Assembly (NCBI RefSeq): GCF_008000995.1 | Contig: NZ_CP042828.1 | Location: 806,001 to 870,000, forward strand | Length of the DNA stretch: 64,000 bases | Source of the DNA: Ruania zhangjianzhongii | GTDB taxonomy: Bacteria > Actinomycetota > Actinomycetes > Actinomycetales > Beutenbergiaceae | Direction: 5' to 3' | Shown here: positions 44,001 through 53,349 of the stretch, in pieces | Position numbering within the stretch: the first letter of the stretch is position 1 | How the letters are laid out: the number at the start of each line of letters is the position of its first letter | The notes under the pieces: model-generated | Seen by the model: the letters and a program-made list of their open reading frames with translations, nothing else | Databases searched by the model: none | Told to the model about the DNA's origin: nothing | Translations under genes and position numbers: made by a program

Positions 44001-45980
44001 TCAGTCGCCGCCGCCGGCCATCCCGGCAGAGATGGAGTCCATCACGGTGCTGTCAGCGAGCGTGGTGACATCGCCCACCTCGCGGTTCTCGGCCACGTCC
44101 CGCAGCAGCCGGCGCATGATCTTGCCGGAGCGGGTCTTCGGCAGCTCGGCGACCACCAGGATGGAGCGCGGCTTGGCGATCGGGCCGATCTCACCGGCCA
44201 CGTGCGCCCGCAACGCGCCGACCACCTTGTCCCCGCCCTCGGCCTCGGCTGCTTCGAGCGCCTCGCCTCGCAGGATCACGAACGCCACCACGGCCTGACC
44301 GGTGGTGTCGTCCTTGGCGCCTACGACAGCGGCCTCGGCCACCCACTCGTGCGAGACCAGCGCGGACTCGATCTCCGTGGTGGACAGCCGGTGCCCGGAC
44401 ACGTTCATCACGTCGTCCACCCGGCCGAGCAGCCACACGTCGCCGTCGTCATCGAACTTCGCACCGTCGCCGGCGAAGTAGGTGCCGGGGAAGCGGGACC
44501 AGTAGGTCTCCTTGAACCGTTCCTCATCGCCCCAGATCCCGCGCAGCATCGACGGCCACGGTTCGTTGATCACCAGGTAGCCACCGCCACCAGGACCGAC
44601 CGCCTTGCCCGCGTCGTCCCAGATCTCCACCTCGATACCGGGCAGTGCGGTTTGGGCCGAGCCCGGCTTGGCGGCGGTGACACCGGGCAGCGGGGAGATC
44701 ATGATCGCCCCGGTCTCGGTCTGCCACCAGGTGTCCACCACCGGGGTCCGGTCGCCGCCGATTACCCGGCGGTACCACATCCAGGCCTCCGGGTTGATCG
44801 GCTCGCCCACGCTGCCCAGCACCCGCAGCGTGGACAGGTCGAACTCCGCCGGAACGTCCTCGCCCCACTTCATGCAGGTGCGGATCGCGGTCGGGGCGGT
44901 GTAGAGGATGGTCACCTTGTGCTTGGCCACGATCTCCCACCAGCGGCCCTTGTGCGGGGTGTCCGGGGTGCCCTCGTAGATCACCTGGGTGGCGCCGTTG
45001 ATCAGCGGTCCGTAGGTGACGTAGGAGTGGCCGGTGACCCAGCCGACGTCGGCGGTGCACCAGTACACGTCCGACTCCGGCTTGAGGTCGAAGGTGTAGT
45101 AGGTGGTGTAGGCCGCCTGGGTGAGGTAACCACCCGTGGTGTGCAGGATGCCCTTGGGCTTCCCGGTGGTGCCGGAGGTGTAGAGGATGAACAGCGGGTG
45201 CTCGGCCTCCACCGGCACCGGGGTGTGCTCGGCCGAGGCCGCCTCGAGCGCCTCGTGCCACCAGATGTCGCGCCCATCGGTCCAGGCGACGTCCTGCCCG
45301 GTGCGGCGCACCACGAGCACGTTGGTCACTGTGGTGGTGCCCTTGGTCAGCGCCTCGTCCACTGCGGGCTTGAGCGAGCTGGGCTTGCCGCGGCGGTAGC
45401 CGCCGTCGGCGGTGATCACCAGCTTGGCGTCGGCGTCGATGATCCGGGAGTACAGGGCTTCGGCGGAGAAGCCGCCGAACACCACCGAGTGGGTGGCACC
45501 GATCCGGGCACAGGCGAGCATGGCGATGACCGCTTCGGGGATCATCGGCAGGTAGATGGCCACCCGGTCCCCGGTCGTCACCCCCAGCGCCTCGATCGCG
45601 TTGGCCGCCTGGGAGACCTCACGCTGGAGGTCGGCGTAGGTGATCTCGCGAGTGTCCCCGGGCTCACCTTCGAACAGGATCGCGACCCGGTCCCCGTTGC
45701 CCGCCTCCACGTGCCGGTCGACGGCGTTGTAGGTCGCGTTCAGCGTGCCGTCACCGAACCAGCGCGCCTTCGGCGCATCGGAGAAGTCGAGGACCTCGCT
45801 GAACGGCTTGTCCCAGGTGAGGAAGCGCCGGGCCTGGTCGGCCCAGAACTCGAGACGGTCCGCCTTGGCCTGCTCGTACAGCTCCGGCGTGGAGTTCGCC
45901 TGAGCGGCGAACTCGGCACTGGGCGGGAACGAGCGGGTCTCCGTGAGCAGGTTCTCCAGAGCGGGGTTGTGGTCGGTCAC
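44001..45980 (-). CDS. acs: Acetyl-CoA synthetase
   Basis: 659 residues from the GTG at 45980 ([12 protein letters not shown]), which follows GGAGGAACT; the frame is open further but without homology. AMP-forming ligase motifs: [21 protein letters not shown] (A3), [16 protein letters not shown] (A5), [31 protein letters not shown], and the C-terminal [13 protein letters not shown] with the regulatory acetylated lysine. Converts acetate to acetyl-CoA. Near crp, a plausible regulator. Confidence 0.97.
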   Translation of the reverse strand: MTDHNPALENLLTETRSFPPSAEFAAQANSTPELYEQAKADRLEFWADQARRFLTWDKPFSEVLDFSDAPKARWFGDGTLNATYNAVDRHVEAGNGDRVAILFEGEPGDTREITYADLQREVSQAANAIEALGVTTGDRVAIYLPMIPEAVIAMLACARIGATHSVVFGGFSAEALYSRIIDADAKLVITADGGYRRGKPSSLKPAVDEALTKGTTTVTNVLVVRRTGQDVAWTDGRDIWWHEALEAASAEHTPVPVEAEHPLFILYTSGTTGKPKGILHTTGGYLTQAAYTTYYTFDLKPESDVYWCTADVGWVTGHSYVTYGPLINGATQVIYEGTPDTPHKGRWWEIVAKHKVTILYTAPTAIRTCMKWGEDVPAEFDLSTLRVLGSVGEPINPEAWMWYRRVIGGDRTPVVDTWWQTETGAIMISPLPGVTAAKPGSAQTALPGIEVEIWDDAGKAVGPGGGGYLVINEPWPSMLRGIWGDEERFKETYWSRFPGTYFAGDGAKFDDDGDVWLLGRVDDVMNVSGHRLSTTEIESALVSHEWVAEAAVVGAKDDTTGQAVVAFVILRGEALEAAEAEGGDKVVGALRAHVAGEIGPIAKPRSILVVAELPKTRSGKIMRRLLRDVAENREVGDVTTLADSTVMDSISAGMAGGGD

Positions 45981-46181
45981 AGTTCCTCCGAGCAGCTTCT
46001 GTGGTGCGTGTGTGTACCCGCTCAGCCTATGCCTGATGGCGCCGAGACCGAAGTGCGATCGTCCGAAGGCCGCAGGACTGCGGCCGGTGGCCCCGAGGTT
46101 GCGTCCGGCGGTCGGCCGCGAGTGGTGCCTCAGACCTTCACCGGGCACGGCCAGGTGAGCGACCCGCGGCCGTGAAACGAC

Positions 46182-46215
46182 AGCAGGCCCTGCCCGCAGT
46201 CGGGCAGGACCTGCT
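46182..46215 (-). terminator. Terminator after the 46.2-47.4 kb gene
   Basis: AGCAGGCCCTGCCCG (46182-46196) pairs with CGGGCAGGACCTGCT (46201-46215) with one mismatch and a CAGT loop. It lies 20 bases past the minus-strand stop. The remaining bases to the acs start (45981-46181) hold no gene that I can support. Confidence 0.65.
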
Positions 46216-46235
46216 TCTCCAGAGCGGTCGAACGG

Positions 46236-47408
46236 TCAGAGACCGAGGGCGGCCCTGCGGCGCTCCTCGCGCCGCCCCTGCCGCCGCGCCCCGTGGGAGA
46301 CCACGCCGATGAAGATGAACGCGACGCCGTAGACCAGCAGCCGGCCGGAGTGCCCGTCGGCGACGAGGTGGTCGAAGACGTTCGTGCCGAACTGCCCGAG
46401 CCGGTCGAAGATCATCGACTGGGAAGCGAGGAAGTCGGCCACGATCTGCGGAATCACCAGGAACGCAGCACCGATCAGGGCGCCGATCGAGCCGATGATG
46501 ATCGAGCCCACGGAGGACCACCGGGCCGCCATCAGCAAGAGGATCAAGGTGAGCAGTCCACCGCCGAGCTCCACCAGCCCCATCACGTTGATCGACTCGA
46601 GGTTCTGGCTGAGCGCGTAGGAGATCCGCTCGCCACCATCGGCGATCAGGTACCAGGTGACCGGCCCGAACACCACGGCGATCAGGATGCCCCACCAGTG
46701 CGCGGCGGCACGGGAGCGTGGCCCCTCGTCGAAGTCGCGGAACGGGTCGTCATCCTCCGCGGCGACAGCAGTGCCGTCGGCCGGGAGCGCGGTCGTCCGG
46801 TCGGGGTCGGAGGCCGCTGCATACCCGACACCCGCACCCGCTCCTGCGCCCGCGGCAGCGCCACCAGCCACGACCGTGTCCGAGTGGTCCGACTCCACGG
46901 GGTCACTCCCGGAAGAGGCGACTCGGCCGAACCGGCGCGCACGTTCGGCGCGCAGCGCCTCGTCCTCCTCCTCAGTGGGGAGCTGACGGGTAGCCGGATC
47001 CTCGCGGATCGGCGCTGGCGTCCCGCCAGTGGGGACGGCTGCGGTCTCCTCAGCCGGGAAAGCGCTCGTGGCCGGCTCGCTCGCGGTGGGGTCGCTCGCG
47101 GTGGGGTCGCTCGCGGGCGGTGCGGCAGCGTGCACTCCCTCGCCAGGGTGCACGCCCGCACCAGCACCCGCACCAGGGTGCACGCCCGCACCAGCACCCG
47201 CACCAGCGGGCGCAGCGGGAGAAGCCGCCGCGGGCAGATCGTTCTCCGCAGCACCCGGAGCAGATTCGGGCGCGGCTGTTCCCGGGATCTCCCCGGCCGG
47301 CGGTTCCTGCGTCGGTGCCGGCGGCGCGGGCGGCGGGACGGCCGACGTCTCCGGGGCGACGTCGGGCGTCTCGTCGGGGTCGTTGCTGTTCGGCGGGACG
47401 GTGCTCAC
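46236..47408 (-). CDS. Ala/Pro-rich membrane protein of unknown function
   Basis: 390 residues from the GTG at 47408 after GTGGAGGACA. The N-terminal 230 residues are disordered, Pro/Ala/Glu-rich, with two perfect copies of a 10-residue unit AGAGAGVHPG (30-bp DNA repeat near 47145-47204) and SDPTA repeats. The C-terminal third has four hydrophobic helices (HWWGILIAVVFGPVTWYLI; VMGLVELGGGLLTLILLLMAA; SIIIGSIGALIGAAFLVIP; LLVYGVAFIFIGVV). It ends in a basic RRQGRREERRR tail. I recognise no known domain. It lies between acs and the Tad locus. Confidence 0.75.
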   Translation of the reverse strand: MSTVPPNSNDPDETPDVAPETSAVPPPAPPAPTQEPPAGEIPGTAAPESAPGAAENDLPAAASPAAPAGAGAGAGVHPGAGAGAGVHPGEGVHAAAPPASDPTASDPTASEPATSAFPAEETAAVPTGGTPAPIREDPATRQLPTEEEDEALRAERARRFGRVASSGSDPVESDHSDTVVAGGAAAGAGAGAGVGYAAASDPDRTTALPADGTAVAAEDDDPFRDFDEGPRSRAAAHWWGILIAVVFGPVTWYLIADGGERISYALSQNLESINVMGLVELGGGLLTLILLLMAARWSSVGSIIIGSIGALIGAAFLVIPQIVADFLASQSMIFDRLGQFGTNVFDHLVADGHSGRLLVYGVAFIFIGVVSHGARRQGRREERRRAALGL

Positions 47409-47860
47409 TGTGTCCTCCACGGTGGGTGATGCAATCACGGTAGCGACGCATCGGCCGAGGACGGGCAGGGGCGCGCCGGTGGGCTGCCATCGCCGCCGAA
47501 CGGCGCGGACGGCCCCGAGCGCAACCAGCGGCCCGGAACGCAACAACGGCGCCTCGTGCGAAGCGCCGTTGTCACCTTCACTGGTGCGGGCTATCAGGCG
47601 TGCATCCTCAGGTGGTCGTACCGGGCAAGCCCGCTCGACCGGTCCTTCACGTGGACCAAACGCGCGTGGGTTCCCACTCCCAGATGAAGTTGTTCTTCTT
47701 GTATACACCCTCCCTACCCCGTGCGAAAGAGGAACGGAGCAGACCACCTCCACCTCCGCCGTCGTGCCACGTTGTCCACAACCCCCTCGCAGCGATCCGC
47801 ACGGTCCGCCCGGCCCCGGCCATCCTGAGATCGGCACGCAGCAACGGAACGGGAGATCCG
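47409..47860. promoter_or_regulatory. Upstream region of the Tad locus
   Basis: This region contains a perfect 10-bp hairpin ACAACGGCGC/GCGCCGTTGT (47543-47572), an AT-rich TTGTATACA (47700-47708) that may hold a -10, and TTGTCCACA at 47772-47780. The last is embedded in TGCCACGTTGTCCACAACCC and recurs before the flp-type gene (55853-55872). No ORF here has convincing coding character. Confidence 0.5.
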
Positions 47861-48859
47861 ATGGACCAGACGGCAGGAGCAGTAGCGCTGCGTTCGGCGG
47901 ATGCCGAGCTGATCGAGGAGGTGCGGGCGGTGCTCGCGCTCGCCGATATCCCGGTGGTGATCCATCCGCCCGGGTCCCTGGCGCCGCGGGCCGCGCTGCT
48001 GCTGGACAGCGCCGCCGAACTGCAGGCCGAGGACGAACTCTGGGTTGCCCCGGGCCGGCGCGCGGTGTGGGTGGGTCTGTCGGAGCTCACCATGCCCGAC
48101 GGCGGTCGCCCGCTTGCTCTGCCCGCGCAGGCGGAAGAACTGCTCACCCGGGCACGCTCGGCCTGCCAGCCGCGCCGGGCCACCGTGGTGGGGGTGGTCG
48201 GCGCCCGTGGTGGGGTCGGGGCCTCCTCCCTGGCGGCAGTGCTCGCCCGGGCCTGCGTGAACGAACAGCTCGCCGTCGCCCTGGTGGACCTGGACCGCAG
48301 CGGCCCGGGGCTGGACCTGACCCTGGGCATCGAGCACGAGGGTGGGTTGCGCTGGGCGGACCTGGACGGCAGTGACGGCACCCTGCCCGGCCGGGCGCTG
48401 GAGGAGGCCCTGCCGGTCTGGCGCGGGGTGCACGTGCTCTCCGCGGACTGGCGCGGCGGCCCGGCGCAGTCGCTGGCGCTGGGCGCGGTCGACGCGCTCG
48501 CGGCCGGGCACGACGTTGTGGTGTTGGACGTACCGCGAGCGGACGCGCACTGGGCGATGCACTGCGCGCTGGTGCTGATCGTCGCCACCTGCGATGTGGT
48601 GACCGGTGAGGCGGTCCGCGCCGCCCGCAGCGCCTGGGAGGGGGTCCAGGCCCGGCTCGTGGTGCGCGGGCCAGCACCCGGCGGCCTCACTCCGGCCGAG
48701 ATCGCCGAGGCGGCCGGGGTGCCGCTCGCCGTGGCGATGCGCCCCGAACGGGGCCTGCAGGCTGGAGTCGAACGCGGGGTGGCACCGGGGGACAACCGGC
48801 GCGGAGCGTTGATCCGTGGCGCTCGCCGGTTGGTCGCCGACCTCGGGCTGGCCTCCTGA
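47861..48859 (+). CDS. CpaE/TadZ-like septum-site (SSD-type) ATPase
   Basis: 332 residues from the ATG at 47861, after ACGGGAGATC. The N-terminal region is atypical receiver-like (LIEEVRAVLALADIPVVIHPPGSLAPRAALLLDS). The MinD/ParA-like domain has a deviant P-loop GARGGVGASS (114-123) lacking the usual GKT lysine, then VALVDLDRSGPGLDLTLGIE and VVVLDVPRADAHWA. This matches the actinobacterial septum-site/TadZ proteins that open Tad loci. It probably localises the pilus machine at the membrane. Shares TGATG with tadA. Confidence 0.88.
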   Translation: MDQTAGAVALRSADAELIEEVRAVLALADIPVVIHPPGSLAPRAALLLDSAAELQAEDELWVAPGRRAVWVGLSELTMPDGGRPLALPAQAEELLTRARSACQPRRATVVGVVGARGGVGASSLAAVLARACVNEQLAVALVDLDRSGPGLDLTLGIEHEGGLRWADLDGSDGTLPGRALEEALPVWRGVHVLSADWRGGPAQSLALGAVDALAAGHDVVVLDVPRADAHWAMHCALVLIVATCDVVTGEAVRAARSAWEGVQARLVVRGPAPGGLTPAEIAEAAGVPLAVAMRPERGLQAGVERGVAPGDNRRGALIRGARRLVADLGLAS

Positions 48860-50034
48860 TGTCCGGCTCCGGAATCGAGCAGGTGCGCCGGCGTGTGATC
48901 GGTGCTGGTGGTCCCGGAGGCGGCGGATCACCACCGGGCCCGGGTGCGGTCACCCGGGCGGTTCGCGCCACTCCGGGGGTGCGTACCGATGCCGCTCAGC
49001 TCGACCTGGACCGGGCGGCGCGGACCGAGCTGCTCGGGGCGGGGCCGGTGGTGCAGCCGCTGTTGGAGGATCCGGCCGTGACCGACGTGCTGATCAACGG
49101 TGACGGCAGCGTGTGGGTGGACCGCGGCCGGGGCCTGACCGTGGAGCGGGACCGGCTGCCGGACCCGCGGCGGCTGGCCACCCGGTTGGCCGGGACCGCC
49201 GGCCAGCGCCTGGATGACGCGGCGCCAGTCGCAGAAGGCAGGCTGCCGGACGGCACCCGCCTGCACGCCGTACTCGCTCCGCTCAGCGCCGAGGGTGCGG
49301 TGATCTCGCTGCGCACGATCCGGCGCCGGGCGTTCACCCTGCCCGAGCTGGCCGAGGCCGGTCTGACTGGGCCGCGCGGTGTGCAGGTGCTCGAGGCGCT
49401 GGTGGCGCTGCGCGCGAACGTGCTGGTCAGTGGCGCCACCGGGAGCGGCAAGACCACCCTGGTGGCGAGCATGCTCTCCCGGGTGCCCAGCACCGAACGG
49501 ATCATCTGCATCGAGGAGGCCACCGAGCAGCGCCCCACCCACCCGCATGTGCTGCACCTGCAGGTCCGCCGCGCCAACGTGCAGGGCGCCGGCGAGGTCG
49601 ACCTGGCGCAGCTGGTGCGCACGGCGATGCGGATGCGCCCGGACCGGCTGGTGCTGGGGGAGTGCCGCGGCGCGGAGGTGCGGGAGGTGCTCGGCGCACT
49701 GAACACCGGCCACGACGGCGGCTGGGCGACAGTGCACGCCAATGCCGCATCGGATGTGCCGGCCCGACTGGTCGCGCTCGGTGCACTGGCGGGACTCTCC
49801 CCGTCGGCGGTGGCGGTCCAAGCGCTCAGCGCGGTCGATGCGGTGCTGCACCTGCACCGGGACGCCCAGGGTCGCCATCTTGCTCAGGTGGCGGTGTTCA
49901 CCGGCGACGGCGCAGGTGGGCTGCGCAGCGACCTCGCCCTGGTCCGGGGTCAGGCAGGCGATCTGGAGCCCGCCGCGGCCTGGCAACAGCTCGCCCGGCG
50001 ATTGGATGCGGCCACCTGGGCGGAGGCGGGATGA
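48859..50034 (+). CDS. tadA: TadA/CpaF family pilus secretion ATPase
   Basis: 391 residues. VVQPLLEDPAVTDVLINGDGSVWVDRG is the N-terminal domain typical of TadA. Then Walker A SGATGSGKTT (191-200), Asp box IICIEEATEQRP, Walker B DRLVLGECRGAEVREVLGALNTGHDGGWATVHAN with the His box. Drives assembly of Flp pili at the inner face of the membrane. Start overlaps the tadZ stop. Ends ATGA with tadB. Confidence 0.95.
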   Translation: MSGSGIEQVRRRVIGAGGPGGGGSPPGPGAVTRAVRATPGVRTDAAQLDLDRAARTELLGAGPVVQPLLEDPAVTDVLINGDGSVWVDRGRGLTVERDRLPDPRRLATRLAGTAGQRLDDAAPVAEGRLPDGTRLHAVLAPLSAEGAVISLRTIRRRAFTLPELAEAGLTGPRGVQVLEALVALRANVLVSGATGSGKTTLVASMLSRVPSTERIICIEEATEQRPTHPHVLHLQVRRANVQGAGEVDLAQLVRTAMRMRPDRLVLGECRGAEVREVLGALNTGHDGGWATVHANAASDVPARLVALGALAGLSPSAVAVQALSAVDAVLHLHRDAQGRHLAQVAVFTGDGAGGLRSDLALVRGQAGDLEPAAAWQQLARRLDAATWAEAG

Positions 50035-50756
50035 GTACGTGGCTGCCGGTGCTGCCGGTGCTGCTGGTCGCGGTGGCCGTGGCGTTGCTGACGGCGCCGG
50101 GGCGGCGGGCCCGGTCGGCCGCCGGAGGTGTGCAGCAGCGGGCGGGACGGGCGGCGACTGTGCCGATCGGCTCCGACGCTGCTGCTTCGGAACGCGGGCG
50201 TCGGGGGCCTCTCTGGCGAAGTGGTCGGCGTGGGCGGGGTGGACAGCACGGTGAAGCTGACCTGCCGTTCGGATCGGTGCTGGTGGAGGTGGCTGCCCGG
50301 CTGCGCACAGGAGCCGCGCTGCCGGCGGCCTGGCAAGCCACTCTCGCGGGGCAACCGGGCGCTCCGGCCACGCTGGCGGAGCTGGCCGATTCGGTTCCCA
50401 CCGGGCCGCGCGCTGATGCGGTGGCCGGGGCGCGCACCGCGGTGGCAGTGGCCGACCGGCTCGGCACTCCGGTGGCCGATGTGCTGGAGTGCTGCGCCCA
50501 GGGTCTCGCCGAGGCGGAGGAAGGCGCCGGCCAGCGGCGCACCGCGATGGCGGCACCTCGCGCCACTGCCCGGCTGCTCGCCTGGTTGCCGCTCGCCGGG
50601 CTCGGCCTCGGGGTGCTGCTCGGAGTGGATCCGATCGCCGTGTTCGCAGACGGTGGGTCCGGCACCGCCAGCTTGCTGCTCGGGTTGGCGATGATGGCAC
50701 TTGGCCGGAAGTGGTCCGCGGCGCTGGTGCGCCGGGCCGAGCAGGCAGGGATCTGA
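50031..50756 (+). CDS. tadB: TadB-like type II secretion F domain protein
   Basis: 241 residues. An N-terminal helix (LPVLPVLLVAVAVALL) is followed by the GspF-like core LPFGSVLVEVAARLRTGAALPAAWQATLAG ... VAVADRLGTPVADVLECCAQGLAEAEEGAGQRRTAMAAPRATARLLAWLPLAG. Two C-terminal helices follow. Forms the inner-membrane platform with TadC. ATGA overlap with tadA; its TGA shares a base with tadC. Confidence 0.88.
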   Translation: MSTWLPVLPVLLVAVAVALLTAPGRRARSAAGGVQQRAGRAATVPIGSDAAASERGRRGPLWRSGRRGRGGQHGEADLPFGSVLVEVAARLRTGAALPAAWQATLAGQPGAPATLAELADSVPTGPRADAVAGARTAVAVADRLGTPVADVLECCAQGLAEAEEGAGQRRTAMAAPRATARLLAWLPLAGLGLGVLLGVDPIAVFADGGSGTASLLLGLAMMALGRKWSAALVRRAEQAGI

Positions 50757-51313
50757 TGTCCACGGTCGCGGCGGTCGCGGTGGTGCTGCTGAGCGCCCTC
50801 GCCGTGCTGCCGTGGGCGTGCGGGCCGCGCTCGCTGGCCGAGCAAGGAGTGCCGGGGCAGGGCCGGCCGAGTGAACCGGCGCGGCAGGTCGATGCTGCGG
50901 TCCTGCTGGATATCACCAGGGCCGCGGTGGTCGCCGGCGCCAGCGTGCCTGGTGCCCTGGCGGCGCTCGCCGAGGCACTCCCGCCGGCGCAAGGCGGGCC
51001 ACTGGACCGAGTGGTGACGGCACTACGGCTGGGCGCGTCCTGGCCGGAGGCCTGGCACGGGACGCCGCAGGGATACCGGAATCTGCAGCACGCCCTGGAA
51101 CCGGCCTGGACCGGTGGCGTCTCTCCGGTGCCGTTGCTGCGTCAGGCTGCGGACACAGTTCGGGTGCGGCGCACCTCCCGGGCGCGGGAGGCAGCCGCTC
51201 GGCTCGGCGTCCGGTTGGTGCTGCCACTCGGCCTGTGCCTGCTGCCGGCGTTCGTGCTGCTCGGGCTGGTCCCGGTGCTGCTATCCACCGGCGCCGGGCT
51301 GTTCGGCGGCTGA
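50756..51313 (+). CDS. tadC: TadC-like type II secretion F domain protein
   Basis: 185 residues. An N-terminal helix (STVAAVAVVLLSALAVLPWA), T2SSF core LLDITRAAVVAGASVPGALAALAEAL and a C-terminal helix pair ending LPLGLCLLPAFVLLGLVPVLL. Partner of TadB in the membrane platform. The stop codon lies in a 40-bp tandem duplication. The Tad operon is interrupted after this gene; flp/tadE/tadG are found 4.6 kb further on. Confidence 0.87.
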   Translation: MSTVAAVAVVLLSALAVLPWACGPRSLAEQGVPGQGRPSEPARQVDAAVLLDITRAAVVAGASVPGALAALAEALPPAQGGPLDRVVTALRLGASWPEAWHGTPQGYRNLQHALEPAWTGGVSPVPLLRQAADTVRVRRTSRAREAAARLGVRLVLPLGLCLLPAFVLLGLVPVLLSTGAGLFGG

Positions 51314-51381
51314 GGCGGTGTGGTCCGCTGCCGCCGGGAGATTCGGCGGCTGAGGCGGTGTGCTCCACCGCCACCGGGAGA
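51302..51381. repeat. 40-bp tandem duplication over the tadC stop
   Basis: The 40 bases from 51302 (TTCGGCGGCTGAGGCGGTGT...) are repeated at 51342-51381 with four differences. The first copy contains the last codons and TGA of tadC. Confidence 0.85.
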
Positions 51382-51438
51382 TTCTTCGCTGGAGACCAGC
51401 CGGACGCGACATCGGCACGGTATGCCCCCGGACCTGTG

Positions 51439-51524
51439 GTCAGAGTCCGTCGTGGTCGTGCCGGTGCTCCTGCCAGCGCCAGTCAGAGTCCGTCGTGGTC
51501 GTGCCAGTGCTCCTGCCAGCGCCA
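51439..51524. repeat. 43-bp tandem duplication at the 3' end of the dioxygenase gene
   Basis: GTCAGAGTCCGTCGTGGTCG... at 51439-51481 is repeated at 51482-51524 with one base change. The second copy encodes the last residues (WQEHWHDHDGL) and stop of the phytanoyl-CoA dioxygenase family protein. Confidence 0.88.
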
Positions 51525-52334
51525 GTCGATCGGCTCGTCCAGCCGCTGGTAGCGGATGTCGGTGGAGAGCCGCATCCGGCCAGTCGTGTCCACGTTGTCC
51601 AGGGCGGCGTGCACCAGGTGAGCCGAATGCACCATCACATCGCCGGCGCGGTAGTCGGTGACCAGCCAGCGGGCGCCGTACTCCTCGGCCAGTCCGGGCA
51701 GGTCGGCCGTGATCGAGGCCGCCGGCCGCTTCAGCCGGCCCTCGCGCTCCTCGGCCATGATCGCGTGGTGGGTACCCTCCAAGTAGGTCAGCCCGCCGAG
51801 CGAGGTCGGGCAGTCGCCGAGCGGGATCCACATCGACAGCACCCGGTCGGTGCCCTCACGCAGGTAGACCAGGTCGTAGTGCGCCTGGGTGGCCGTGCCG
51901 ATGCCGTTTTCCCCCGGCTGGGTGTGGCGCAGGATCTTGCGCCGGTGCAGGTGCACGTCACCGGCAAGGAACCAGCGGAACCAGCCGCCGACCGCCGGCG
52001 AGGCACAGAACGCCTGGTACTGCGGCGATGGGACTATCTCGTCGAACAAGATGCGCCGGTAGGTGGCACTGTCCACCGGTCCGGCGCCGGCGATCCCCTC
52101 GACCGGGTCGGTCGTGGCGTCCAGGACACCGGTACCGTTCAGCGCGGAGAAGTAGAAGTCCCGGAAGGCGAGCACGTCTTCGGTCGGGATCTGGTCCCGG
52201 AGCAGCAGATAGCCCTGGGAGCGCAACCGCTGCCACAATCCGTCTCGATCGTGGCGTTCGGCGTCGGGAGTCTCGGTGAGGCTGCCGAGTCGGTCGGGGC
52301 GCTCGTCCAGCACATAGCCGTTCGAAGTGAGCAT
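51483..52334 (-). CDS. Phytanoyl-CoA dioxygenase (PhyH) family Fe(II)/2-oxoglutarate oxygenase
   Basis: 283 residues. PhyH-type core: QGYLLLRDQIPTEDVLAFRDFYFSALN, metal motif H152-x-D154 (TQAHYDLVYLREG), the distal His in GDVMVHSAHLVHAALDN (H242) and the 2-oxoglutarate Arg in MRLSTDIRY. LSMWIPLGDCPTSLGGLTYLEGTHH is typical. Substrate unknown. Divergent from an AraC regulator and close to a DUF4091 protein, so it may act on a glycan or glycoside-related compound. Confidence 0.9.
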   Translation of the reverse strand: MLTSNGYVLDERPDRLGSLTETPDAERHDRDGLWQRLRSQGYLLLRDQIPTEDVLAFRDFYFSALNGTGVLDATTDPVEGIAGAGPVDSATYRRILFDEIVPSPQYQAFCASPAVGGWFRWFLAGDVHLHRRKILRHTQPGENGIGTATQAHYDLVYLREGTDRVLSMWIPLGDCPTSLGGLTYLEGTHHAIMAEEREGRLKRPAASITADLPGLAEEYGARWLVTDYRAGDVMVHSAHLVHAALDNVDTTGRMRLSTDIRYQRLDEPIDWRWQEHWHDHDGL

Positions 52335-52372
52335 GTCGGCAGCCTAGGCTGGTCACCCGAGGCAGGACATGG

Positions 52373-53254
52373 GTGATCGAGGAGCAACACTTGGACAATT
52401 CAGGGCTGGGTTCCGCTGACGAGCTCCCGTGGTCTGCCTACCTGAACGTCGCGCGTACTTTGCGGGACAGCGGGTTGAGCTGCCGTGGCGCTGGGCAGCA
52501 GTGGGGACGTCCGATGCCCGAACCACGGTTTCGCCGGCTGTCCACGCACGCACTGGTGTTCGTGACCGCGGGCTCCGGGCGTTATCTCGACGAGAATCGC
52601 AGGAACGGACTCGCGGTGCCGGCGCCGTCGATCATCTGGCTGACACCCGGGGCGGCCCACGCCTACGGGCCGGGCCCGGACGGGTGGCGGGAGCACTGGG
52701 TACTCTTCGAGGGCACGATGACGCGCGTGTTCGACGGCGTCGACGGCTGGCCGCCCAGCCAGCCGGTGCGGCCCGCTGACCCCGGGAAGCTGGCGGGACT
52801 GCGGGAGGCGTTTGCTCGACTGCGCCAAGCGCTGGCGCTGCCGAACCAGCGCTCGCAGCTCGTCGCAGCCACCGTGGTGGCGCAGCTGGTCGGGATGGCC
52901 TTGGACGCCACTGCTCGGGGACCGCGGCAGCGCGCCAGGTCGGCTGTGGACGGGTTGCTGGAGTCGGCCTTCACGCCGCTGTCCGTAGCCGAGCGTGCCG
53001 CCGCCCTCGGGCTGACTGTCGACACCCTGCATGCAGTCATCCGCGAGGCGACCGGCCTGAGTCCGCACGAGTTCATCATCCAGACCCGGCTCGGCCGTGC
53101 CCAGCAACTGCTCGCCGACACCACCAGCGATGTGGCAGCGATCGCCGCCCAGGTGGGCTATGACGATCCGGCCTACTTCTCCCGACTGTTTCGCCGCCGG
53201 GTAGGTATCTCACCGGTCCAGTTCCGGCGGCAGGAGGCCGCGCGCCGGAGCTGA
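52373..53254 (+). CDS. AraC family transcriptional regulator
   Basis: 293 residues. The N-terminal cupin-like sensing half has RRLSTHALVFVTAGSGRYLDENRR and IIWLTPGAAHAYGPGPDGWREHWVLFEG. The C-terminal double HTH reads PLSVAERAAALGLTVDTLHAVIREATGLSPHEFIIQTRLGRAQQLLADTTSDVAAIAAQVGYDDPAYFSRLFRRRVGISPVQFRRQ. This is the carbohydrate-gene type of AraC regulator. The GTG at 52373 lies 38 bases from the divergent dioxygenase start. Likely controls both neighbours. Confidence 0.93.
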   Translation: MIEEQHLDNSGLGSADELPWSAYLNVARTLRDSGLSCRGAGQQWGRPMPEPRFRRLSTHALVFVTAGSGRYLDENRRNGLAVPAPSIIWLTPGAAHAYGPGPDGWREHWVLFEGTMTRVFDGVDGWPPSQPVRPADPGKLAGLREAFARLRQALALPNQRSQLVAATVVAQLVGMALDATARGPRQRARSAVDGLLESAFTPLSVAERAAALGLTVDTLHAVIREATGLSPHEFIIQTRLGRAQQLLADTTSDVAAIAAQVGYDDPAYFSRLFRRRVGISPVQFRRQEAARRS

Positions 53255-53272
53255 GGCGACCGACCGCTACCG

Positions 53273-53323
53273 CCTTACGGAGTGGTTCCGACGTACCCCG
53301 TAAGTTGAAGGCACACCGTAAGG
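53273..53323. promoter_or_regulatory. Three CCGTAAG sites before the DUF4091 gene
   Basis: CTTACGG (53274-53280, reverse orientation), CCGTAAG (53298-53304) and CCGTAAG (53317-53323) lie between araC and the next start at 53350. The first two face each other, and the last two are direct repeats 19 bases apart, which suits AraC-type binding. A CCGCTACCG direct repeat flanks them (53263 and 53330). Confidence 0.5.
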
Positions 53324-53349
53324 ACTCTCACCGCTACCGAAGGAATGCG

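Noticed and set aside
43851-46175. A 774-residue plus-strand frame opposite acs and the hydrolase
   Set aside because: It is antisense to acs, whose motifs are intact. The translated sequence is Gly/His/Val-rich without any domain, a GC-bias shadow.
47772-47780. Replication origin suggested by a DnaA-box-like TTGTCCACA
   Set aside because: Only single boxes occur here and at 55860, with no cluster, no AT-rich unwinding region and no dnaA/dnaN nearby. A promoter-linked motif fits better.
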